64,000 nucleotides of DNA, from the NCBI RefSeq assembly GCF_023923225.1, contig NZ_CP099489.1:3224001-3288000 (forward strand), written 5' to 3'. The position numbers were made by a program, and so were the translations under genes. The notes under the pieces were generated by a model. That model did not search any database, was not told the origin of the DNA, and saw only the letters and a program-made list of their open reading frames with translations. How positions within the stretch are numbered: the first letter of the stretch is position 1; the number at the start of each line of letters is the position of its first letter. Shown here piece by piece: positions 56,892 to 64,000 of the stretch. Source of the DNA: Ornithinimicrobium faecis. Its GTDB lineage: Bacteria; Actinomycetota; Actinomycetes; Actinomycetales; Dermatophilaceae.

Positions 56892-58073
56892 TCACAGCTC
56901 GCCAAGCTCCTGGATCACAACGTTCTGCAGCGTGCCGTCGACCTCCTGGACCTCCCGCAGATACCACTGCTGCACGGGGGTGCCGATGTCTGACCAGGTC
57001 CAGGTCCCGCGGGGAGACTCGATCTCCTCGATCTCGCCCAGGGCGGTGTTGATGGCGTCGCCGTCGGCCACGCCGCCCGACGCCTCGATCGCCAGGTCCA
57101 GCACCTTGGCGGCGTCATAGGAGGCCATCGCATAGGTCGTGGGCAGGCGGTCGGTCTTGGCCTCATAGGCCTCGACGAACGCGGCGTTGATCTCGTTGTC
57201 CAGGTCGTAGTTGTAGTTCATCGCCGTGAATGTGCCCTCGGCGGAGGCGCCCTGACCGTCCAGGACCCCACCCTCGGTGAGGAAGCCGGCCGAATAGTGG
57301 TCGACCTCGCCCTTGAGCCCGAACTGGTCGTACTGCTTGACGAACTCGACGGCCGCGCCGCCGGCATAGAAGCTGAACAGCGCCTCCGCCCCCGACGACT
57401 TGGCGTTGGCCAGGAACGGCTGGAAGTTCGTGGTCCCCGGGAACGGGGTGTAGACCTCGTCGGCTGTCTCGCCGCCTGCGGGCTCGAAGGTGCTCTTGAA
57501 GCCGGTGACCTCATCCAGCCCGGCCTGATAGTCAGCTGCCAGGAAGTAGACGCTGCCGTCGACGTTCTCGGCGACGTAGGCGCCCAGCGCCTTGCCCGGC
57601 TCATCGTTGACATAGGACGTGCGCCAGACGTAGGTCGCGTCGGTGAGCGTCGTGGGCGAGGCGTTGGAGCCGACCAGCGGGATCTTGTTGGTCTCGAACA
57701 GGTCGACCACACCGTTGATCACCGCCGAGCTGACCACCCCCGTCACGACGGTGACCTCGTCCTGCTTGACGAGCTTGTCGGCGGCTGCCTTGCCGGAGTC
57801 GGCTGTCTCGCCCTCGTCGGCCAGGATCACCTCGATCTCGGCGCCACCGAGCGTGTCATCGTGCTCTTCGAGGTAGAGCTCGAAGCCTGCTTTCATATCG
57901 TCGCCGAGGCTCTTGTAGACGCCGGACTGCGGGACCAGCAGACCGATCTTGATCGGTCCCTCTGCCGCGGCGTCATCATCGCCCCCGCCGAGGGTGCCAC
58001 CGCCGCAGGCGCTCAGAGCGAGCGCGCCGGCAGCAGTCAGGGCGATCAGTTGTGGTGTGCGTCGTGCGGTCAT
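56892..58073 (-). CDS. ABC transporter substrate-binding lipoprotein (Peripla_BP_6 type)
   Basis: A 393-residue solute-binding protein: the signal peptide ends in LALSAC (lipidated C23), then 'PIKIGLLVPQSGVYKSLGDDMKAGFELYLEEHDDTLGG' opens the type I periplasmic fold. Relatives bind branched amino acids or aromatic acids; by context anthranilate or a related aryl acid is likely (inference). GGAAGG precedes the ATG at 58073. Shared element D lies 57 nt upstream. First gene of the importer operon. Confidence 0.9.
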   Translation of the reverse strand: MTARRTPQLIALTAAGALALSACGGGTLGGGDDDAAAEGPIKIGLLVPQSGVYKSLGDDMKAGFELYLEEHDDTLGGAEIEVILADEGETADSGKAAADKLVKQDEVTVVTGVVSSAVINGVVDLFETNKIPLVGSNASPTTLTDATYVWRTSYVNDEPGKALGAYVAENVDGSVYFLAADYQAGLDEVTGFKSTFEPAGGETADEVYTPFPGTTNFQPFLANAKSSGAEALFSFYAGGAAVEFVKQYDQFGLKGEVDHYSAGFLTEGGVLDGQGASAEGTFTAMNYNYDLDNEINAAFVEAYEAKTDRLPTTYAMASYDAAKVLDLAIEASGGVADGDAINTALGEIEEIESPRGTWTWSDIGTPVQQWYLREVQEVDGTLQNVVIQELGEL

Positions 58074-58129
58074 GACGGTGGCCTTCCTCAGGTGCACCCG
58101 GCGCTTCCTTGCGCCGTGCTGCCCCCGAC

Positions 58130-58157
58130 CCTATGTCGGATCTGTGGCTCTCGTCTA
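58130..58157 (-). promoter_or_regulatory. Shared promoter/operator element, copy D (importer operon)
   Basis: Minus strand: TAGACG, 16 nt, CATAGG, 57 nt before the binding-protein start. It matches 10 of the 13 positions that are invariant in copies A-C, so it is the weakest member. Confidence 0.5.
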
Positions 58158-58229
58158 CAAATCGTCACAAAGTCGTGTCTCGTGTCTGCGTCACTCGGCC
58201 ACGCCCCTCAGCCACGTCACTCGCATTGG

Positions 58230-58625
58230 TCACTCGGGCAGGATCGCCACGCCCTGCACCTCGATCAGGGCCTCGATGTCCCAGAGGCGACTCACCCCGA
58301 CACCGGCCATCGCGGGATAGTGGCTGCCGATGAGCCGCTTCCAGACCCCGCCGATGTCACGCGAGCGTGCCTTGTAGTCATCCATGTCCACGATGTAGAC
58401 GGTCAGTGACGCAAGATCCTCCGGGGTGCCCCCGGCAGCCCGCAGCGAGGTGAGCAGGCTGGACAACGCCTGCTCGAACTGCTCCACCACGTCCTCGCCG
58501 ACGATGCGACCCTCGGGGTTCAGGGCCGTCTGACCGGCCAGGAGCACCATTGTGCCGGTGCCGACCACGGCGTGGCTGAAGCCTCTGGGGGTGCCCAGCT
58601 CTGGGGGGTTCACGCGCTCGATCAT
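58230..58625 (-). CDS. Rid (YjgF/YER057c/UK114) family protein lacking the RidA arginine
   Basis: A 131-residue Rid-fold protein: 'GFSHAVVGTGTMVLLAGQTALNPEGRIVG' and 'FEQALSSLLTSLRAAGGTPEDLASLTVYIVDM' are the family strands and helix. The arginine of RidA ('PARS-VGV') that binds the enamine carboxylate is Met here ('PAMAGVGV'), so it is not a standard RidA deaminase. In a CoA-thioester pathway there is no free carboxylate to bind, so an enamine-hydrolase role on a 2-amino-ene-carboxyl-CoA is conceivable (inference). The ATG overlaps the SDR stop. Confidence 0.85.
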   Translation of the reverse strand: MIERVNPPELGTPRGFSHAVVGTGTMVLLAGQTALNPEGRIVGEDVVEQFEQALSSLLTSLRAAGGTPEDLASLTVYIVDMDDYKARSRDIGGVWKRLIGSHYPAMAGVGVSRLWDIEALIEVQGVAILPE

Positions 58626-59389
58626 GACTGGACTGCTCCTCCGTCGATGTTGATGCCCTGCCCGGTCAGTGCGCCGTTGTGCACGCAGGCCAGGACGGCC
58701 AGGGCGACCTCGTCGACCGTGACCAGGCGGTGGTTGGGTTGCTTGGCCTCGAGCAGCGCTCGTGCCTCCTGGGCGGTGCGCCCGGTCTTGTCCACGATGC
58801 CCTGCACCGTGGCGTCGGTCATCGGGGTGTCCACATAGCCGGGGCAGACCGCATTGACGGTCACTCCGGAGCGGGCCAGCTCTGCTGCGGCGGAGCGGAC
58901 CAGCCCCAGCACGCCGTGCTTGCTGGCGGTGTAGGCCGAGATGTAGGGCTCGCCGATCTTGGCAGCGACCGAGGCGACGACCACGATGCGGCCGTGCTCG
59001 GCCGCCTTCATCGCCGGGATCGTGCGGCGCAGCAGGCGAAAGGGTGCGGTGAGATTGAGGTCCAGCATCTGCTGCCACTGCTCGTCAGTGGTCTTCTGCA
59101 CGGAGGCAGAGACACCGGCACCGGCATTGGCGACCACCACCTCCGGTGCCGACCACTCCTGCTCGATCCTCGTCACGAGCTGGTCCGCCGCGCCAGGATC
59201 GGTCAGGTCTGAGGGGACCACCATGCTCGGCCCGGGGCACACCGCCGCCACCTCCTCGAGCTGCTCGACACTGCGGGAGGTGAGCGCCACGGCATACCCC
59301 TGCTCACTGAGGGTGACCGCGACCGCGCGGCCGATGCCACGCCCCGCTCCGGTGATCAGGGCAACAGGCTGATTTTCTCGTTCCGACAC
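58622..59389 (-). CDS. SDR family oxidoreductase
   Basis: A 255-residue short-chain dehydrogenase: TGAGRGIG (14-21), 'NAGAG', catalytic Ser in 'VASVAA' and 'YTASKHG' (Tyr, Lys). Arg after beta-2 ('TSRSVEQ') points to NADPH. 'PGYVDTPMT' is classical for 3-oxoacyl reductase/3-hydroxyacyl dehydrogenase-like members. It heads the SDR-Rid operon and is divergent from the crotonase gene over element C, so it is a candidate for reduction or oxidation of the ring ketone after the monooxygenase/reductase step. Confidence 0.9.
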   Translation of the reverse strand: MSERENQPVALITGAGRGIGRAVAVTLSEQGYAVALTSRSVEQLEEVAAVCPGPSMVVPSDLTDPGAADQLVTRIEQEWSAPEVVVANAGAGVSASVQKTTDEQWQQMLDLNLTAPFRLLRRTIPAMKAAEHGRIVVVASVAAKIGEPYISAYTASKHGVLGLVRSAAAELARSGVTVNAVCPGYVDTPMTDATVQGIVDKTGRTAQEARALLEAKQPNHRLVTVDEVALAVLACVHNGALTGQGINIDGGAVQS

Positions 59390-59410
59390 GCTGTGACCTT
59401 GCCACCGTCC

Positions 59411-59438
59411 GTGACGACCGTCAAGATGACGACATATC
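59411..59438. promoter_or_regulatory. Shared promoter/operator element, copy C (SDR-Rid / crotonase)
   Basis: Plus strand: GTGACG, 16 nt, CATATC, 28 nt before the crotonase start. Minus strand: TATGTC followed after 7 nt by TGACGGTCGTCA, which matches copy A at 11 of 12 positions in that palindrome. Serves two divergent operons. Confidence 0.72.
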
Positions 59439-59466
59439 CCTAACCCACAGCGCGAGGAGATTTCAC

Positions 59467-60270
59467 GTGATTAAGGCCGAGGACTTCACCGACATCACCT
59501 ACCAGGTGGAGGAGCCGGATGCGGTCGCCGTGGTGACGATCAACCGCCCCGAGCGCTACAACTCCTTCCGCGGCCGCACGGTCGATGAGTTGATCGCGGC
59601 CTTCAAACACGCCTGGGCCGACCGCCGAGTGGCCTCGGTCATCCTCACCGGCGCGGGCGACAAGGCCTTCTGCGCGGGAGGCGACGTCAAGGAGCGCGCC
59701 GAGACCGGCGGCTATGGCGAGACCGAGTGGGGCATCTTTGAGATCCAGCGCCTGCACCAGGCCATCCGCGAGATCCCCAAGCCCGTGATCGCCGCCGTCA
59801 ATGGGGTCGCGGTCGGTGGCGGGCACGTCCTGCACGTGCTGTGCGACCTGTCCATCGCCAGCGAGACCGCACGTTTCGGCCAGAGCGGACCGCGGGTGGG
59901 CAGTTTCGACGCCGGCTACGGCTCGGCCTATCTCGCCCGCGTGGTCGGCGAGAAGCGGGCACGTCAGATCTGGTTCCTGCTGGATCTGTATGACGCTCAG
60001 ACGGCCGAGCGGTGGGGCCTGGTCAACGACGTGGTCGCCCCCGACGCCCTGCTGGACAAAGCCCATGAGTATGCCCGCAAGATCGGCTCCTACTCCCCCA
60101 CCGCCCTGCGCTTCCTCAAGCACAGCTTTAACGCCGACTCCGACCACCTGCAGGGACTGGGCAATGTGGCGTTCGCCGGCCTCGACCTGTTCGTCGAGTC
60201 GGACGAGGCCAAGGAGGGTGCAGCAGCCTTCGCCGAGAAGCGTGATCCTGACTTCAGTCCCTACCGCTGA
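59467..60270 (+). CDS. Crotonase-family enzyme resembling MenB / 2-ketocyclohexanecarboxyl-CoA hydrolase (BadI)
   Basis: A 267-residue enoyl-CoA hydratase/isomerase-superfamily protein. Oxyanion-hole segments are 'KAFCAGGDVKERAE' and 'NGVAVGGGHVLHVLCDLSIA'. 'FGQSGPRVGSFDAGYGSAYLARVVGEKRARQIWFL' is characteristic of MenB and BadI, with the catalytic Asp in 'SFDAGYG', and 'EKRDPDFSPYR' at the end matches their C-terminal Tyr region. No menaquinone genes are near, so I favour a BadI-like retro-Claisen opening of a 2-oxocyclohexane-type ring. GCGAGGAGA precedes the start (GTG at 59467). Confidence 0.88.
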   Translation: MIKAEDFTDITYQVEEPDAVAVVTINRPERYNSFRGRTVDELIAAFKHAWADRRVASVILTGAGDKAFCAGGDVKERAETGGYGETEWGIFEIQRLHQAIREIPKPVIAAVNGVAVGGGHVLHVLCDLSIASETARFGQSGPRVGSFDAGYGSAYLARVVGEKRARQIWFLLDLYDAQTAERWGLVNDVVAPDALLDKAHEYARKIGSYSPTALRFLKHSFNADSDHLQGLGNVAFAGLDLFVESDEAKEGAAAFAEKRDPDFSPYR

Positions 60271-60353
60271 GTAGACAGAGCCCGTCATGTGTGTCACGTT
60301 GGAGGTGTCAGGCCGGGGACATTCCGGCGCAAGAACACAGGAAGGACGACTTC

Positions 60354-60593
60354 ATGGGGTTCATGGACAAGGTGACCGGCGCTGCCGACGACCACAAGGA
60401 CAAGATCGGCGACGCCGTCGACCAGCACGGCGACAAGATCGATCAGGGCATTGAGCAGGGCGGCGACTTCGTCGACGACAAGACCGGCGGGAAATACTCC
60501 GACCAGGTCGACCAGGGCCAGGAGAAGGTTGGCGACGCGGTCGACGGCTTCGGCGGCGGGGACGCCAAGGGCAACGGGGAGAACCCCGCCTGA
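60354..60593 (+). CDS. MT0933/Rv0909-like small protein (antitoxin family), copy 1
   Basis: A 79-residue, very hydrophilic protein starting 'MGFMDKVTGAADDHKDKIGD' with 'VDQHGDKIDQGIEQGG' and 'DDKTGGKYSDQVDQGQEK', the MT0933-antitoxin (Rv0909) family pattern. Rv0909 pairs with the SRPBCC toxin Rv0910, but no such gene is adjacent. GGAAGGA precedes the ATG. Such proteins are also abundant stress proteins in some Actinobacteria, so an antitoxin role is not certain. Confidence 0.85.
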   Translation: MGFMDKVTGAADDHKDKIGDAVDQHGDKIDQGIEQGGDFVDDKTGGKYSDQVDQGQEKVGDAVDGFGGGDAKGNGENPA

Positions 60594-60616
60594 CCCAGCC
60601 TCACGGCATACAAGTG

Positions 60617-60640
60617 GCCCCCGGTCCCTGGACCGGGGGC
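60617..60640 (+). terminator. Hairpin terminator after the first MT0933-like gene
   Basis: A 10-bp GC-rich stem (60617-60626 with 60631-60640) and a 4-nt loop, 24 nt after the stop codon. Confidence 0.75.
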
Positions 60641-60777
60641 TGCTCTGTGTCCGGGCCCAATCCTTGTGGGGCGCTGGGCAACCGCGCGTCCCGCCCTCGA
60701 CATACTCCCGGTCGGTGTGCAAGGTTGTTGGGGTCATGCCGGTCATGCACCGGCGCCACGAACGGGAGGAACCTCCA

Positions 60778-61122
60778 ATGGGTCTCATGGACAAGATCAC
60801 CGGTGCGTTCGAGAACAACAAGGACAAGATCGCCGACGCCGTCGACCAGCACGGTGACAAGATCGAGCAGGGCATGGACCGGGCCGGGGAGTTCATCGAC
60901 GACAAGACCGGCGGCAAGTTCTCCGACCAGATCGACCAGGGCCAGGAGAAGGTCAAGGACGGCCTGGACTCCCTCGACGGTCAGGACGACGACTTCGGAG
61001 CCACGAGTCCCACGACCGACGGGCCCACGGCTGACGGGCCCGCAACCGACGCCTCCACCACCGACGCGCCGACAACCGACGGCACCCCCGACACCAACCT
61101 CCCGCCAGCCCCGCAGGGCTGA
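60778..61122 (+). CDS. MT0933/Rv0909-like small protein (antitoxin family), copy 2
   Basis: A 114-residue paralogue of the preceding gene, with the same core ('MGLMDKITGAFENNKDKIAD', 'VDQHGDKIEQGMDRAGEFIDDKTGGK') and an added C-terminal tail of about 45 residues rich in Thr, Asp and Pro with TDGP/TDAP-type units. GGGAGGA precedes the ATG. It has its own terminator and no toxin partner. The pair looks like a local duplication with tail growth in copy 2. Confidence 0.85.
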   Translation: MGLMDKITGAFENNKDKIADAVDQHGDKIEQGMDRAGEFIDDKTGGKFSDQIDQGQEKVKDGLDSLDGQDDDFGATSPTTDGPTADGPATDASTTDAPTTDGTPDTNLPPAPQG

Positions 61123-61130
61123 GAACGCAA

Positions 61131-61160
61131 CGAGCCCCCGGGGACTCCCCCGGGGGCTCG
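61131..61160. terminator. Terminator between the second MT0933-like gene and rpiB
   Basis: A perfect 13-bp stem (61131-61143 with 61148-61160) and a 4-nt loop between convergent gene ends; it can serve both strands. Confidence 0.8.
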
Positions 61161-61180
61161 TGCTTGCCGAGCGGTTGGGC

Positions 61181-61651
61181 TCAGGCGGGCAGGTCGGGCA
61201 GGGTGCCGTCTGCCTCGTAGGCGGCCATCATGTCGATCCGCCGCTGGTGGCGCTCAGCACCGCTGAAGGTCGTCGTCACGAAGGTGGTGACCATGTCCTT
61301 GGCCTCCTGGACGGTGTTCATCCGTGCCCCGATCGACAGGACCTTGGCATCGTTGTGCTCGCGCGCCAACTGCGCCAGCTCGGTGTTGTAGGCCAGGGCG
61401 GCACGGATCCCGGCCACCTTGTTGGCCGCGATCTGCTCACCATTGCCGGACCCGCCGAGCACGATGCCCAGCGACCCCTCGTCGGCCGCGACACCCGCTG
61501 CGGCGCGCAGCACAAAGACGGGATAGTCGTCCAACTCGTCAAACGTGGTCGGGCCGTGGTCAACGACCTCGTGGCCCTCCTCGCCCAACCAGCGGACCAG
61601 CTCACGCTGGAGCTCGTATGCCGCGTGGTCACCACCGATGTGAATGCGCAC
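61181..61651 (-). CDS. rpiB: Ribose-5-phosphate isomerase B
   Basis: A 156-residue RpiB: 'MRIHIGGDHAAYELQRELVRWL' (N-terminal phosphate-binding fold), 'GIVLGGSGNGEQIAANKVAGIRAALAYN' with the catalytic-site Ser/Gly loop, as in the mycobacterial enzyme where Glu replaces the Cys of E. coli RpiB. It interconverts ribose-5-phosphate and ribulose-5-phosphate. AGGAG precedes the ATG; the nitroreductase-like gene lies 11 nt upstream, so the two are co-transcribed. Confidence 0.94.
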   Translation of the reverse strand: MRIHIGGDHAAYELQRELVRWLGEEGHEVVDHGPTTFDELDDYPVFVLRAAAGVAADEGSLGIVLGGSGNGEQIAANKVAGIRAALAYNTELAQLAREHNDAKVLSIGARMNTVQEAKDMVTTFVTTTFSGAERHQRRIDMMAAYEADGTLPDLPA

Positions 61652-61662
61652 CTTGTCGCTCC

Positions 61663-62322
61663 TCAGCTGAAGTCCGGGCTGGCGTTGCGGGTGCGCTTGA
61701 GCTCATAGAAGCCCGGCGTGCCCGCCACGAGGACACAACCGTCCCACAGCTTGCCGGCGGCCTCACCCTTGGGAGCTGGCGTGATGACGGGACCGAAGAA
61801 GCTGACGCCGTTGACCGAGACGACCGGCGTGCCGACGTCGTCACCGACCAGATTGATGGCCCGCTCGTGGCTGGCCCGCACATCGGCATCCTGCTCGTCG
61901 CTGTCGGCGAAGCGCGCCAACTCGGCCGGCAGCCCGACCTCCTCCAGCGCCTCAGCAATCAGCGCCTGGGGGTCGCCGCTCCCGCGCCCCTCGAGGTGGA
62001 TCCGGCGACCGAGCGCGTCATACAGGGCCTTGCGCGTGGTGTTTCCCTCGTCGTCGCCGGGTGCCTCCTTGGCCGCCGCGATCAGGACGCGCACCGGGCC
62101 CCAGGCCCTGTCGAGCATCGCTCGGTAGTCCGCGTCCAGGTCACGGCCCTCGTTGAGGACGGACAAGCTCATCACCGACCAGGTGATGTCCAGGTCGCGG
62201 ACCTGTTGGGCCTCCATCAGCCAGCGGGAGGTCATCCAGGCCCACGGGCAGGCCGGGTCGAACCACATCTCGGCCCGGGTGGCGCCCTCACGGGGCGAAG
62301 TGTTTGAAGTCGGGGTGCTCAT
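61663..62322 (-). CDS. DsbA-fold protein of the mycothiol-dependent nitroreductase (Rv2466c) family, CPWA variant
   Basis: A 219-residue DsbA-like protein. 'AEMWFDPACPWAWMTSRWLME' aligns with the Rv2466c active site 'CPWC', but the second Cys is Ala (C25-P-W-A28). 'GTPVVSVNGVSFFGPVITPAPKGEAAGKLWDG' is the family cis-Pro and C-terminal region. Rv2466c reduces nitro compounds with mycothiol, and a single-Cys (monothiol) form can still work with mycothiol. Start is ATG 62322; no strong ribosome-binding site, with AACGAT 6 nt upstream (possibly leaderless). Confidence 0.85.
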   Translation of the reverse strand: MSTPTSNTSPREGATRAEMWFDPACPWAWMTSRWLMEAQQVRDLDITWSVMSLSVLNEGRDLDADYRAMLDRAWGPVRVLIAAAKEAPGDDEGNTTRKALYDALGRRIHLEGRGSGDPQALIAEALEEVGLPAELARFADSDEQDADVRASHERAINLVGDDVGTPVVSVNGVSFFGPVITPAPKGEAAGKLWDGCVLVAGTPGFYELKRTRNASPDFS

Positions 62323-62397
62323 GGCACCATCGTTGCACCGAAGGCGTCGCGAACGAACGCGGCCCTCGCCACCACCCGCAGAGCACAGGAGCCTTGC

Positions 62398-64000
<1,603 letters not shown>

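Overview
The window is about 64 kb of very GC-rich DNA from an actinobacterium. A member of the Intrasporangiaceae/Ornithinimicrobiaceae type is the best guess (inference from gene content only). Supporting signs are two adjacent clpP genes with a separate clpX, a helR-type RNA-polymerase helicase, a mycothiol-type DsbA-fold protein, Rv0909/MT0933-like small proteins, an actinobacterial translational T-box in front of ileS, and many genes whose start codon lies about 7 nt after a TANNNT -10 box (leaderless mRNAs).

Layout. 1-7.6 kb: folC (cut by the window edge) and ileS with its T-box, then vapBC, a VOC protein, a GlcD-like flavin oxidase and a YCII protein. 7.7-17 kb: an AGCS amino-acid symporter, valS, and a MoxR/DUF58/DUF4129 membrane operon without a transglutaminase gene. 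17-31.7 kb: the housekeeping backbone clpX, clpP2, clpP1, tig. It is split by an ectoine-type ABC importer (ehuABCD), a TetR/membrane-protein pair, a small block of lower-GC accessory genes, a decayed Tat-lipoprotein amidohydrolase and helR. tRNA-Pro and tRNA-Gly follow. 31.8-35.7 kb: small genes, a thiolase and a zinc-independent dehydrogenase.

35.7-60.3 kb is the most interesting part: a catabolic locus that I read as aerobic degradation of 2-aminobenzoate (anthranilate) through its CoA thioester. It holds a benzoate/2-aminobenzoate-type CoA ligase with a thioesterase, a fused FAD monooxygenase/old-yellow-enzyme protein of the 2-aminobenzoyl-CoA monooxygenase/reductase (or salicylyl-CoA 5-hydroxylase) type, and two SDR dehydrogenases. 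It also holds a Rid-family protein, a MenB/BadI-like crotonase that could open a 2-oxocyclohexane-carboxyl-CoA ring, a kynurenine-formamidase-like cyclase, a ThDP enzyme, further acyl-CoA ligases and an acyl-CoA mutase large subunit. A complete HAAT-type ABC importer and a PaaX-family regulator complete it. Four promoters of this locus share one 28-bp promoter/operator architecture (TGAC-N3-CGTC-N9-ACATA), which ties the scattered operons into one candidate regulon. The locus is interrupted at 47-50.4 kb by an unrelated block: a TetR with a reductase, an antitoxin with a frameshifted PIN toxin, a TmrB-like kinase and a duplicated hairpin repeat.

60.3-64 kb: two tandem MT0933-like small proteins, rpiB, a CPWA variant of the mycothiol-dependent nitroreductase family, and the start of pepN, which runs off the window. 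No rRNA, CRISPR array, prophage or intact insertion sequence was seen.
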